The notes beneath the pieces are model-generated. The model was not told where the DNA came from. It ran no database searches and saw nothing but the letters and a program-made list of their open reading frames with translations. DNA of 36,339 nucleotides, taken from JAVSMW01 sp032027005. Its GTDB lineage: Bacteria > Bacillota > Thermincolia > Thermincolales > UBA2595. The position numbers and the translations under genes are program-made. Below, one piece after another: positions 6,946 through 15,617 of the stretch (its first letter is position 1; each line of letters begins with the position of its first letter). The DNA is taken from assembly GCA_032027005.1 (NCBI GenBank), contig JAVSMW010000002.1, forward strand, positions 368,939 to 405,277, given 5' to 3'.

Positions 6946-7659
6946 GTGCTTTCAGGGATTATGAAGCAGATGATAGTTATCACAGACGGTCATTCCAATC
7001 AAGGCGGAAGCCCGGTGGCGGCTGCCGAACGTGCCTGGAAGGCAGGGATAGCCGCTAGTGCTGTAGGGATCCTGGATTCCGGTCAGTTGGGGATCAAAGG
7101 TGCTGCTGAAATAAAGCAGATTGCCAAAGCCGGGGGCGGAAGTTACAGCTTTGTGACAGTTCGGGACCTGGCACATACTCTTACATGCATTACTGTTCAG
7201 GCCACTCAAGCTGCTGTCAGGCAGCTGGCCGACAGAAAATTACTGGAATTAGCGGGAAAAAGCCTTAATCAGCTCCCCCCGGCGGTCAGAAGCACAATTT
7301 TGCCATATCTTGCTCAAAAGGAAGAGGCATTGGAAGTTCACCTTGCCTTGGTCGTGGATACCAGCGGGAGTATGCTCGAGAAAAGAGCCGAGCTGGAAAA
7401 CAGTATTAAGGAATTGCTCTTCAACCTGGACAACCGGAGAGGGCCGGTTAAACTTGCTGTTATTCAGTACCCCGGGATTTCCGGGGATGGTGCTTTAATA
7501 AAACCACTTCATATAGATAACGGAGTGACTCTTCAAGTTTTGCAACAGATGGTTTACGGAGGGTTTACCCCCACCGGGCCGGCTATTGATCTGGCTGCAG
7601 GGGTATTGTCGGGCAGCAGAGATATCAAAGGCAGTAACTTGGTGGTGAGTCTAAAGTGA
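6946..7659 (+). CDS. yabS: YabS-like protein with a permuted von Willebrand A (VWA) layout
   Basis: 237 residues. The GTG at 6946 follows GAGGGGGTG by 5 bases. The N-terminal third (MIVITDGHSNQGGSP... to about residue 90) looks like the last half of a VWA domain with the threonine/aspartate metal site (ITDG). The second part opens with the MIDAS motif VVDTSGSM (about 138-145) and stops where a following half would be expected. This back-to-front arrangement and length match B. subtilis YabS, which lies at the same place, between spoIIE and yabT. VWA domains bind partner proteins through a metal ion. The gene overlaps the kinase gene by four bases (GTGA), so the two are translationally coupled. 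Role in sporulation is inferred from position. Confidence 0.85.
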   Translation: MLSGIMKQMIVITDGHSNQGGSPVAAAERAWKAGIAASAVGILDSGQLGIKGAAEIKQIAKAGGGSYSFVTVRDLAHTLTCITVQATQAAVRQLADRKLLELAGKSLNQLPPAVRSTILPYLAQKEEALEVHLALVVDTSGSMLEKRAELENSIKELLFNLDNRRGPVKLAVIQYPGISGDGALIKPLHIDNGVTLQVLQQMVYGGFTPTGPAIDLAAGVLSGSRDIKGSNLVVSLK

Positions 7660-8564
7660 AACTAAATGAAATTCAACTAAAACTTAAACATGGCCAAATA
7701 ATCACGGGATGCTGGGAACGCAAAAGCTACACCATTATCAGATTGATAGGCAGAGGCGGAAGCGGGGTAGTTTATTTGGTCAAAGACCTGAAGGGCAAGC
7801 CCTGGGCCATGAAAATCAGCAGCGACGTTGCCGGCATTACTCACGAACACCGTATTCTGCGATTTCTGCATAACTGCCGTGCCATCAAAGATCTGTCCAG
7901 TGTTCCCAAAGTAATGGAACTGGACGATTTTCGGATGGGCAGTCAGGTATATCACTACATGATCACTCAATATTGCCGGGGTGCAAATCTGGGCAGGAAT
8001 CCGGGCGGCGTGAGCCTCTATCATGCAGCTGTGATTGGGCGGCAGGTCGCCCAATTTCTCTCTTGTCTGCACGAACAGGGGTTTGTTTTTGGTGATCTGA
8101 AACCCGGTAACCTGATCTATGATTTCAAAAGCGATACAGTATATATTGTTGATTTTGGCAGCGTAACCATGAAAGGTCAGGTGATAAAGCAGTACACGCC
8201 TGGATATGACAGGCTGTCATGGGGCGCGGGAGGCAGAACCGCTGATGAGAGGTATGATATTTTTGCTTTAGGGCTGCTGCTTACCACACTTATCCTGGGG
8301 AAAAGCAGCCGTATGAATCAAACAGATCTCCCGTCTCTTATTGCCAAAGCTTCCGAAGGAATTTACAACCCTGTGCTTAAGAACACCATTGCCAGTATCT
8401 TAAAACAGGAAAATACCGATACTTGTACTGTTGTGAAAAACCTTTCATTAATAATTGAAGAAGAATTGTCCGGGAGATCTAAGGCTACTGCCTGGTTTGT
8501 ACGGTTTGTAGGAGCAGCTTCGGCTGCTGCCTTCATCCTAAGCCTGGCTTATTACTATCAATAA
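7656..8564 (+). CDS. yabT: YabT-like Ser/Thr protein kinase with C-terminal membrane anchor
   Basis: 302 residues, starting at the GTG that overlaps the yabS stop. It has a glycine loop IGRGGSGVVYLV (about 31-42), the ATP-binding Lys in AMKIS, a catalytic loop FGDLKPGN (about 147-154) and a VDFGS metal site. The usual His-Arg before the catalytic Asp is replaced by Phe-Gly, so this is a non-RD kinase, unlikely to need activation-loop phosphorylation. Residues ~281-299 form a single membrane segment and the protein ends just after it (AYYYQ). B. subtilis YabT, a sporulation kinase, is likewise anchored at the C-terminus but carries a DNA-binding basic tail before the anchor, which is not obvious here. 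Co-transcribed with yabS and probably tilS. Confidence 0.9.
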   Translation: MKLNEIQLKLKHGQIITGCWERKSYTIIRLIGRGGSGVVYLVKDLKGKPWAMKISSDVAGITHEHRILRFLHNCRAIKDLSSVPKVMELDDFRMGSQVYHYMITQYCRGANLGRNPGGVSLYHAAVIGRQVAQFLSCLHEQGFVFGDLKPGNLIYDFKSDTVYIVDFGSVTMKGQVIKQYTPGYDRLSWGAGGRTADERYDIFALGLLLTTLILGKSSRMNQTDLPSLIAKASEGIYNPVLKNTIASILKQENTDTCTVVKNLSLIIEEELSGRSKATAWFVRFVGAASAAAFILSLAYYYQ

Positions 8565-8587
8565 ATGTTCGGCAAAGGGGAAGGAAA

Positions 8588-10075
8588 TTGAAGTCCTTTG
8601 TCGAAATGGAAACAGTACCCAAAGGAAAGAGAAGTGTATCTATGCTGGATAAGGTCAAAGCCGCCATTCACAAATATTCTATGTTTACACCTGGTGACCG
8701 GGTTCTGGTAGGGGTTTCAGGCGGGCCGGATTCAGTGGCACTGCTGCATATTCTCAATACCTTGGCCGGCGAATTAGGGATTCGAATAGCTGTGGCCCAT
8801 TTAAATCACAGCCTAAGAGGGCAGGCGGCTGCCGATGATGCCGAAGCTGTCCGCAGGCTGGCCGGGCTCTCAGGAAATCAGGTTGTTATAGAATGCAAAG
8901 ATGTAGCGGGGTTTGCCCGGGAACACAGCCTCTCAATTCAGGAGGCTGCCCGGGAGGTCCGCTACCGCTTTTTTGTTGAGGCGGCCAAACAACTGGAGTG
9001 CAGTAAACTTGCCACCGGGCATAATGCCAACGACCAGGCCGAAACAGTACTGTTTCAGTTCCTGCGCGGGAGCGGGGCAGCAGGGCTGGCTGGGATTCCG
9101 CCTGTCAGGGATGGCTGGATAGTCAGACCCCTGCTTGAGACCAGGCGGCGGGAGATTGAACAATACTGCATTTCCCACGATTTGCCTACGAGAACCGACC
9201 AAAGCAACTTAAAAACTGTTTATACCAGAAACAAAATCAGGCTGCAGTTATTTCCCTTATTAGAGCAGGAATATAATATTAATCTAGTGGAAATTTTATT
9301 AAGGACCAGCGAGATTATGCGAGAACAGGAAGAGTTCATGGCCGCTCAGGTGCTTGCCGTCTGGCCGACGGTTTGCACAAAACATGAAGAGACTGAAATA
9401 ACTTTTGACCTGGAAGCTTTTCTTAAACTGCCTGTTGCATTACAGCCTTTGGTATTGCGTGATGCCTGGGAAAAGCTGACCGGTTCCGCATACAATCTGG
9501 GTTATGTCCATATTTCCAAAGCTTTAAGCCTGCTTAAATCCGGGCAAACCGGGTCTCGAATGGATTTGCCGGATAAAATCCAACTTACTAAATCGTATGG
9601 AGGGTTTTATTTATCGGCGGCCTCTAGTATTATTGCGGTAGATCAACAATTTTTCCATCACCTTCGTGTGCCGGGCTTTACTTTAATACCGGAAACCGGT
9701 GATGCGTTGGAAGCGGAGATCATCGAGAATGTTTCGGGGCTGGAGGACCTAAACCGGCCTGATGAAATTGTGATCGATCTTGACCTGGTTACCCAGCCGC
9801 TCGCAGTCCGCTCCCGTAAACCTGGCGAACGTTTCCGCCCGCGGGGGCAGACGGGGTCTAAAAAGGTTAAAAGATTCCTGATTGACTGCAAAGTATCACG
9901 GCAGGAACGCGCCAGGCTGCCTGTTTTGGTGACGGCTGATGATCAGGTGATCTGGCTGGCCGGACTCAGAGCCGATGACAGGTGGAGTGTTAACCCCAAA
10001 ACAAAGAGAGTTCTAAAGCTGAAATTAATTCGAAATGTAGAAAACAAAATCAAAACAAATCAAAAACAAAATTGA
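8588..10075 (+). CDS. tilS: tRNA(Ile)-lysidine synthase
   Basis: TilS uses ATP and lysine to convert C34 of the CAU-anticodon isoleucine tRNA to lysidine, switching its specificity to AUA codons; it is essential. The PP-loop SGGPDS lies near residue 43, followed by HLNHSLRG and the family signature GHNANDQAETVL. The C-terminal TilS_C domain ends near VRSRKPGERFRPRGQ... and WLAGLRADDRW. The TTG at 8588 has a well-placed AAGGGG, but most family members would begin at the in-frame ATG at 8642 (MLDKVKAAIHKY), so the first 18 residues are uncertain. The hpt gene that normally follows tilS is absent; ftsH comes next. Confidence 0.95.
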   Translation: MKSFVEMETVPKGKRSVSMLDKVKAAIHKYSMFTPGDRVLVGVSGGPDSVALLHILNTLAGELGIRIAVAHLNHSLRGQAAADDAEAVRRLAGLSGNQVVIECKDVAGFAREHSLSIQEAAREVRYRFFVEAAKQLECSKLATGHNANDQAETVLFQFLRGSGAAGLAGIPPVRDGWIVRPLLETRRREIEQYCISHDLPTRTDQSNLKTVYTRNKIRLQLFPLLEQEYNINLVEILLRTSEIMREQEEFMAAQVLAVWPTVCTKHEETEITFDLEAFLKLPVALQPLVLRDAWEKLTGSAYNLGYVHISKALSLLKSGQTGSRMDLPDKIQLTKSYGGFYLSAASSIIAVDQQFFHHLRVPGFTLIPETGDALEAEIIENVSGLEDLNRPDEIVIDLDLVTQPLAVRSRKPGERFRPRGQTGSKKVKRFLIDCKVSRQERARLPVLVTADDQVIWLAGLRADDRWSVNPKTKRVLKLKLIRNVENKIKTNQKQN

Positions 10076-10100
10076 AAAGATAACCAATTTATGATACAAT
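10072..10100 (+). promoter_or_regulatory. Sigma-A promoter for ftsH
   Basis: TTGAAA (10072-10077), a 17-bp spacer and TACAAT (10095-10100) lie 43 bases before the ftsH start. The -35 overlaps the tilS stop codon. ftsH, and possibly ndk behind it, can therefore be transcribed independently of the sporulation genes upstream. Confidence 0.7.
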
Positions 10101-10142
10101 TACGGAGTATGAAAATTTTTCTTTTTCCTGGAAGAGAGAGGG

Positions 10143-12185
10143 GTGAAGCGGTTGAACAGAATTTTTAAGAATCTAAGTATTTACCTGTTGATTGTAGTTT
10201 TGGCAGTTGCCATAATAAAATACACTACCCCGCAACAACAACAGGTTCAGGAATTTACCAATAACCAGCTATATGCTGCAATTCAGGAAAAGAGGATCAA
10301 AAGTATCAGCATCCAGCCTGAAGAGCAGATAACCAATATCACAGGTTATACTACAGATAACAAACAGTTTGTCTCTACCGGTTCCACCGAAGAAATCAAT
10401 GAATTGTCCCAAGTCCTGAGGGAGAACAAAATAACCCTTGAGTTTAAACCAACTCCCAAGGCACCGTGGTGGACCAATTTATTCATTAACTTCCTACCCA
10501 TTTTACTATTAATCGGGATAGTTTTTTTCATGTTAAATCAGACGCAGGGTGGGGGCAGCAGGGTCATGTCTTTTGGGAAAAGCCGTGCCAAGCTGCATGC
10601 TGATGAAAAGAAACGGGTGACCTTTGAGGATGTAGCCGGTGCTGACGAAGTCAAGCAGGAGCTGGAAGAAGTTGTGGAATTCCTCAAACATCCCAAGAAG
10701 TTTAACGAGCTTGGGGCCAAGATACCCAAGGGTGTCCTCTTGTACGGACCTCCCGGAACAGGTAAAACCCTTTTGGCAAGGGCAGTTGCCGGAGAAGCCG
10801 GAGTTCCCTTTTTTAGTATCAGCGGTTCGGATTTTGTGGAAATGTTCGTAGGTGTCGGTGCTTCAAGGGTGCGTGATTTGTTTGAACAGGCTAAAAAGAA
10901 CGCGCCGTGCATCGTTTTCATTGACGAGATTGACGCCGTTGGACGGCAGCGGGGAGCTGGGTTAGGCGGTGGACATGATGAAAGAGAACAAACCCTGAAC
11001 CAACTTTTGGTTGAAATGGATGGGTTCAACCCCAATGAGGGAATTATCATCGTAGCGGCAACGAACCGTCCTGATATCCTTGATCCGGCTTTACTGCGTC
11101 CTGGCAGATTTGACAGGCAGATAGTTGTGGATGTTCCTGATATTACAGGCCGGAAGGAAATATTGCAGGTGCATATCAAGGGTAAGCCGTTGGCTGAGGA
11201 TGTCGATCTTGGCGTATTAGCCCGCCGCACCCCGGGTTTCACCGGAGCCGATTTGGCTAACCTGGTTAATGAAGCAGCCCTCCTGGCTGCCCGGCGAAAT
11301 AAAAAGCTGATAAATATGTTCGAATTGGAAGAATCCATCGAACGGGTGGTAGCAGGACCGGAGAAAAAGTCCAAAGTGATCAGCGAAAAAGAGAAGAGAC
11401 TGGTCTCCTACCATGAAGCAGGTCATGCTCTGGTAAGCACTCTCCTGCCCGATACAGATCCGGTGCATAAGGTGTCAATTATCCCGCGGGGCCGGGCAGG
11501 TGGATATACTTTGATTCTGCCAACGGAAGACCGGTATTACCGGACCAAGTCCATGCTGTTAGATGAAATAGTGGTCCTGCTGGGCGGCCGGGTAGCTGAA
11601 AGCCTTGTCCTTGGGGACATCAGCACCGGTGCTCAGAATGACCTGGAAAGAGCCACAAGTATAGCCCGGAAGATGATCATGGAATACGGGATGAGTGATG
11701 AGATAGGACCATTGACCTTGGGACATAAATCTGAGCAGGTGTTCCTGGGCCGGGACATCACCCGTGACCGGAATTATAGTGAAGAGGTTGCCTTTAAAAT
11801 TGATAAGGAAGTTCGGAAAATCATTGATGACAGTTATGCCAAGGCTGAAAATCTGCTTAATTCCAGCATTGAAAAGCTTCATCTGATTGCCAGTACTCTG
11901 ATGGAAAAAGAGACCTTAGACTCTGACGAGTTTACTGCACTGATAGAGAGCCGCCCTGTTGAAGAGGTAAGAAAGGAACGTTTAGCCAGGGAAGAAGCTC
12001 AGGATCAGGGGCAGAGCATAATCAATGCCCAGCCTAAAAACATTGACGTTTTGGCAGGGTCAGGTGAAAAGGATGGGCCTGTCGAGAAGGAAGGCAAACC
12101 GCGTGGACCGGAAGTCAATATTGGCCGCGAGAGCAAAAAAGATTCTGATGAAAAAGATGAACATGATTCAAATAAGAATAACTAG
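10143..12185 (+). CDS. ftsH: ATP-dependent zinc metalloprotease FtsH
   Basis: Membrane-anchored AAA+ protease that degrades misassembled membrane proteins and short-lived regulators. About 680 residues. Two membrane segments (roughly 12-27 and 110-130) flank an extracytoplasmic domain. The AAA module has Walker A GPPGTGKT (near 202-209), Walker B IVFIDEIDAVGRQ and the second region of homology ATNRPDILDPALLRPGRFDR. The protease domain has the zinc motif HEAGH at about 424-428. The last ~50 residues are highly charged and low in complexity, as is common. The start is either the GTG at 10143 or the TTG at 10152; the latter gives the family-typical N-terminus (M)NRIFKNLSIYLL and has AGGGGTGA 6 bases upstream. 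ndk follows 20 bases later. Confidence 0.97.
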   Translation: MKRLNRIFKNLSIYLLIVVLAVAIIKYTTPQQQQVQEFTNNQLYAAIQEKRIKSISIQPEEQITNITGYTTDNKQFVSTGSTEEINELSQVLRENKITLEFKPTPKAPWWTNLFINFLPILLLIGIVFFMLNQTQGGGSRVMSFGKSRAKLHADEKKRVTFEDVAGADEVKQELEEVVEFLKHPKKFNELGAKIPKGVLLYGPPGTGKTLLARAVAGEAGVPFFSISGSDFVEMFVGVGASRVRDLFEQAKKNAPCIVFIDEIDAVGRQRGAGLGGGHDEREQTLNQLLVEMDGFNPNEGIIIVAATNRPDILDPALLRPGRFDRQIVVDVPDITGRKEILQVHIKGKPLAEDVDLGVLARRTPGFTGADLANLVNEAALLAARRNKKLINMFELEESIERVVAGPEKKSKVISEKEKRLVSYHEAGHALVSTLLPDTDPVHKVSIIPRGRAGGYTLILPTEDRYYRTKSMLLDEIVVLLGGRVAESLVLGDISTGAQNDLERATSIARKMIMEYGMSDEIGPLTLGHKSEQVFLGRDITRDRNYSEEVAFKIDKEVRKIIDDSYAKAENLLNSSIEKLHLIASTLMEKETLDSDEFTALIESRPVEEVRKERLAREEAQDQGQSIINAQPKNIDVLAGSGEKDGPVEKEGKPRGPEVNIGRESKKDSDEKDEHDSNKNN

Positions 12186-12205
12186 AACTATCGGGGGCGA
12201 TTTCT

Positions 12206-12655
12206 ATGGAAAGAACTTATGTAATGGTTAAACCTGACGGAGTGCAGAGGAACCTGGCAGGTGAAATAATTTCCCGCTTTGAAAAAAAAGGCTACAAAAT
12301 TGTTGGCTTAAAGATGCTTCAGCTCGACCGGGCAAAAGCGGAAGAGCATTACGCCGAACATATCGGCAAACCCTTTTTTGAAGCACTGGCTTCTTATATC
12401 ACTTCCGGGCCGGTTATTGCAATGGTGCTGGAAGGAAAAGATGTAGTGGCTGCAGCACGGGCTATGAACGGGTCAACTAATCCAGCTAATGCAGGGCCTG
12501 GTACAATAAGAGGCGATTACGCTATTGAAGTGGGCAGGAATGTTATCCACGCTTCTGATTCAGTTGAAAGTGCCGCCAGAGAAATTGCTATTTACTTTGC
12601 TGAAGGAGAACTCCGTGAATATAAAAAAGCCGTTGATAGCTGGATTTACGAATAA
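12206..12655 (+). CDS. ndk: Nucleoside diphosphate kinase
   Basis: Transfers the gamma phosphate of ATP to nucleoside diphosphates through a phosphohistidine, balancing NTP and dNTP pools. 149 residues, the standard length. The N-terminal signature ERTYVMVKPDGVQRNLAGEI is complete, and the active-site His lies at about residue 115 in NVIHASDS. The ATG at 12206 follows GGGGGCGAT. The gene is close behind ftsH, likely co-transcribed with it, and ends at a strong terminator. Confidence 0.97.
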   Translation: MERTYVMVKPDGVQRNLAGEIISRFEKKGYKIVGLKMLQLDRAKAEEHYAEHIGKPFFEALASYITSGPVIAMVLEGKDVVAAARAMNGSTNPANAGPGTIRGDYAIEVGRNVIHASDSVESAAREIAIYFAEGELREYKKAVDSWIYE

Positions 12656-12678
12656 ATTGCTTTGATTATTATAACAAT

Positions 12679-12715
12679 AAAGACAGTTTGGCGATAAGCC
12701 AGCTGTCTTTTTTTA
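12679..12715 (+). terminator. Terminator after ndk
   Basis: AAAGACAG (12679-12686) pairs with CTGTCTTT around an inner GGC/GCC stem, followed by TTTTTTT. Confidence 0.9.
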
Positions 12716-12808
12716 TGGAAACCATATTAAAGATATGTAATGGCTGAGGGCAGGATTTTTCCCAGAATTACCGAAATATGTATATCAAAAAAATATGGAG
12801 GGATTATT

Positions 12809-13204
12809 ATGGACCTGTCTTTGAAAATCGGGATTGTCGGTGAGGCCAAAACAGTTGTGTCAGAGAAAAATACAGCAGTTGCTTATGGCAGCGGTAGTGT
12901 TCCGGTGTTTGCGACTCCGGCGATGATTGCCCTCATGGAGAGCGCGGCCATATCTTCAGTCCAGGGCTGTCTTCCTGATGGGCACACTACGGTAGGCACA
13001 ATGATCAGCTCATCCCATTTGGCTGCATCGCCTCTTGGGGTTGAGATTGTGGCGAAATCTGAACTCATAGAGATAGCTGGGAAAAGGCTGGTCTTTAAAG
13101 TTGTAGCCTTTGACTCCAAGGGAAAAATCGGTGAAGGTACGCACGAACGTTTCATTATCAATGAAGCGAAGTTCCTGCAGAAAACCGAAGAAAAGAAAAT
13201 ATAA
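12809..13204 (+). CDS. FlK-type hotdog thioesterase
   Basis: 131 residues of the hotdog fold, in the family of the fluoroacetyl-CoA thioesterase FlK and related acyl-CoA thioesterases. The diagnostic run ATPAMIALMESAA carries the Thr and Glu of the FlK catalytic set, and SSHLAASPLG supplies the His. GTHERFII near the C-terminus is also conserved in the family. The ATG at 12809 is chosen because GGAGGG (12797-12802) is 6 bases upstream; an in-frame ATG at 12740 has no ribosome binding site. The gene stands alone between ndk and the first formate-THF ligase. A housekeeping role in clearing unwanted acyl-CoA is likely; fluoroacetate resistance should not be assumed. Confidence 0.85.
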   Translation: MDLSLKIGIVGEAKTVVSEKNTAVAYGSGSVPVFATPAMIALMESAAISSVQGCLPDGHTTVGTMISSSHLAASPLGVEIVAKSELIEIAGKRLVFKVVAFDSKGKIGEGTHERFIINEAKFLQKTEEKKI

Positions 13205-13293
13205 GAGATATAGATTGGTCTATTTACAGATTAATTAAAATAATTTATATTGTAGTGCCCGCTGCTATTAGAATTAACAATATTACCAATTTT

Positions 13294-13299
13294 TATAAT
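13294..13299 (+). promoter_or_regulatory. Possible -10 element in the 278-bp gap before the first fhs gene
   Basis: A perfect TATAAT lies in this AT-rich gap, but no good -35 is found 16-18 bp upstream. Apart from the fhs ribosome binding site (AAGGGAGAG near 13465), I see no gene, riboswitch or terminator between 13205 and 13482. Confidence 0.25.
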
Positions 13300-13482
13300 A
13301 TTTGGACTTTAATGGCAGGTAATTTTAAAAATATGACGAATGCTTATAAGGAAGCCAAAGATTGCCAATTTTACCCGATAAGCAAATTATAAAAAAACTT
13401 GCCGGACTGTTGCAAGGTACCATTTTTGAAGTGGTTAACCTAATATAAAACTATTTCAAGAAGTGAAGGGAGAGATTATTGA

Positions 13483-15258
13483 ATGCCTTACAATCCTAGG
13501 TCAATGGACCCGACCCAGAACAAGGACTGGCAAATTGCTGAAGAAGCCGAAAAGTTTCTACCAACTCCGGATGAGTGGATAGAAAAACTGGGAATTGAAA
13601 AATCTGAGATGATTCCGTATGGGAAGACTCCTAAGCTTGATTTCCTTAAGATCATGGACCGTTTGAAGGATAAGCCCGACGGAAAATATATCGAAGTCAC
13701 AGCCATTACACCAACACCCCTGGGAGAAGGGAAGACCACTGTTTCAATGGGACTTATTCAAGGTTTAGGAGTTAAAGGCTACAACGTAGGCGGTGCTTTA
13801 AGGCAGCCTTCTGGCGGACCTACCATGAACGTCAAGGGTACCGCTGCCGGTGGAGGAAATGCCCTGCTTATTCCGATGACCGAGTTTTCACTGGGGCTGA
13901 CAGGTGACATTAATGATATTACAAATGCTCATAACCTGGCAATGGTCGCTCTGACCTCCCGTTATCAGCATGAGTGCAATTACACTGACGAAGAACTTAC
14001 TAAGCGCGGTTTGAGGCGTCTTGATATAGACCCCAAGAACGTTGAAATGGGATGGGTAATGGACTTTGCGGCCCAGGCTATGCGGAACATAATAATCGGC
14101 CTTGGCGGCAAGAAAGACGGCTATCCCATGCCCTCCAGATTTGGTATTGCAGTTGGCTCCGAATTGATGGCTATTTTAGCCGTTGCCAAGGACCTGCCAG
14201 ACCTGAGAGACCGGCTCGGTAAAATAACTGTTGCTTATGACAGGACCGGTAAGGCAGTAACTACCTCTGATCTTGATGTAGCAGGTGCTATGACCGCCTG
14301 GATGCGGAACACCATCAACCCGACCCTTTGCTACTCAGTAGAAGGTCAGCCTGTTTTGATTCATGCCGGGCCTTTTGCTAATATTGCTATTGGTCAGAAC
14401 TCCATTATCTCTGACCGTTTAGGTCTGAAGCTGTTTGACTATGTGGTCACCGAGTCCGGCTTTGCCGCTGATATCGGATTCGAGAAATTCTGGAACGTTA
14501 AGTGCCGCCTGAGCGGCAACATTCCTAACGTATCAGTCATTGTTGCGACTATCCGCGCCCTTAAGATGCATGGCGGCGGCCCGACTGTTGCCCCCGGACG
14601 CCCGCTGCCTGTTGAGTATACCCAGGAAAACCTTGGCCTTGTTGAAAAGGGCTTTGAAAACCTGCGTCACATGGTTGGTGTGGTGAAAAAATCAGGTATT
14701 GTGCCGGTTGTTTGTATTAACCAGTTCTATACTGATACCCCGGGCGAGATGGATTTGGTCCGCAAGCTATGCGCTGAAATTGGGGTGCGTGTTGCCGCCT
14801 CCAACCACTGGATGTATGGCGGCGAAGGTGCGGCAGAGCTGGCTGAAGTTGTTCTTGATGCCTGCAACGAGAAGTCAAATTACAAACCGCTGTATCCGCT
14901 GGAAATGCCGCTCCGCCAGCGCGTGGAGACTATTGCCAAGGAAGTTTACGGCGCTGATGGTGTGCAGTTCTCACCTGTCGCGGAAGCTAAGGCTAAGAAA
15001 TTCGAGTCTGATCCGCAGTTTGCGGACTTCCAGACCATGATGGTTAAGACTCACTTAAGTCTCTCCCACGATCCTACTGTCAAGGGTGTGCCTAAGGGCT
15101 GGACACTCCCGATCAGAGATATTCTGGTATATAGTGGTGCCAAGTTCCTCTGCCCGATGGCCGGGGATATCAGCTTAATGCCTGGTACTGCTTCTGACCC
15201 GGCTTACAGAAGAATTGATGTAGACACCAAAACAGGCAAGGTCAGTGGTTTGTTCTAA
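13483..15258 (+). CDS. fhs: Formate-tetrahydrofolate ligase, long form (591 aa)
   Basis: Makes 10-formyl-THF from formate, THF and ATP, the entry step of the methyl branch of the Wood-Ljungdahl pathway. The P-loop TPLGEGKTT is near residue 78, followed by ALRQPSGGPTMNVKGTAAGG and LTGDINDITNAHN. The C-terminal GADGVQFSP and MPGTASDP blocks are present. At 591 residues it is about 30 longer than the standard clostridial enzyme, with a distinct N-terminus (DWQIAEEAEKFLPTP) and an insertion around GGGPTVAPGRPLP. RQPSGGP replaces the usual REPS-GP. It resembles the form found in sulfate-reducing and syntrophic deltaproteobacteria. The ATG at 13483 has AAGGGAGAG upstream. It is followed by its own terminator, so the second fhs gene is a separate unit. 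Confidence 0.93.
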   Translation: MPYNPRSMDPTQNKDWQIAEEAEKFLPTPDEWIEKLGIEKSEMIPYGKTPKLDFLKIMDRLKDKPDGKYIEVTAITPTPLGEGKTTVSMGLIQGLGVKGYNVGGALRQPSGGPTMNVKGTAAGGGNALLIPMTEFSLGLTGDINDITNAHNLAMVALTSRYQHECNYTDEELTKRGLRRLDIDPKNVEMGWVMDFAAQAMRNIIIGLGGKKDGYPMPSRFGIAVGSELMAILAVAKDLPDLRDRLGKITVAYDRTGKAVTTSDLDVAGAMTAWMRNTINPTLCYSVEGQPVLIHAGPFANIAIGQNSIISDRLGLKLFDYVVTESGFAADIGFEKFWNVKCRLSGNIPNVSVIVATIRALKMHGGGPTVAPGRPLPVEYTQENLGLVEKGFENLRHMVGVVKKSGIVPVVCINQFYTDTPGEMDLVRKLCAEIGVRVAASNHWMYGGEGAAELAEVVLDACNEKSNYKPLYPLEMPLRQRVETIAKEVYGADGVQFSPVAEAKAKKFESDPQFADFQTMMVKTHLSLSHDPTVKGVPKGWTLPIRDILVYSGAKFLCPMAGDISLMPGTASDPAYRRIDVDTKTGKVSGLF

Positions 15259-15278
15259 TTAAATCAAATTAGAGTGAT

Positions 15279-15312
15279 AAAGCAGAGAGAATTGAATTCT
15301 CTCTGCTTTTTG
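15279..15312 (+). terminator. Terminator after the first fhs gene
   Basis: AAAGCAGAGAGAATT pairs almost perfectly with AATTCTCTCTGCTTT, followed by TT. Between here and the next gene lie only repeat copy B and the ribosome binding site of the second fhs gene. Confidence 0.9.
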
Positions 15313-15440
15313 CGTGGTTGAGGAAATATTAGAATAATCAGCCGGTAATTACATCAAAATAAGAGAGAAAATATTAAAGAAAAATGCCGAAACAAGCAGG
15401 AAAATTGTAAAGAAGGCAGAATAATGATTTGGACACAGGT

Positions 15441-15570
15441 TATCCGATGGCTAATCGCCACTAAGACTCCCGCTTTTGTAACGGGAGTTAAGTGGCGATT
15501 AGCCCCTGGATAAGTTCAACTATACTTCAGATGGAGTTTCAAACTCCGCCTGAAGTAAGTTTCGCTTTAT
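15441..15570 (+). repeat. Two-hairpin intergenic repeat, copy B (best preserved)
   Basis: Hairpin 1 spans 15441-15512 and has three stacked stems: TATCC/GGATA (5 bp), GGCTAATCGCCACT/AGTGGCGATTAGCC (14 bp, perfect) and ACTCCCG/CGGGAGT (7 bp). After the shared linker GTTCAACTA, hairpin 2 pairs ACTTCAGATGGAGTTT with AAACTCCGCCTGAAGT (14 Watson-Crick pairs, one G-T and one mismatch). The tail AAGTAAGTTTCGCTTTAT is shared with copy A. The element sits between the terminator of the first fhs gene and the second, where it would be in the 5' leader of the second. Confidence 0.9.
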
Positions 15571-15617
15571 CTGCAATGGAGCCTGGACGCAAAAGTAGAA
15601 AAAGGAGTGGTATTCGA

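Noticed and set aside
10538..11374. Long minus-strand open frame opposite ftsH (278 codons)
   Set aside because: It is a shadow of ftsH: no ribosome binding site, a Ser/Pro/Arg-rich composition typical of antisense frames, and no recognisable motif.
13315..13392. 26-codon frame in the gap before the first fhs gene
   Set aside because: There is no ribosome binding site and no family resemblance; it is probably chance in AT-rich sequence.
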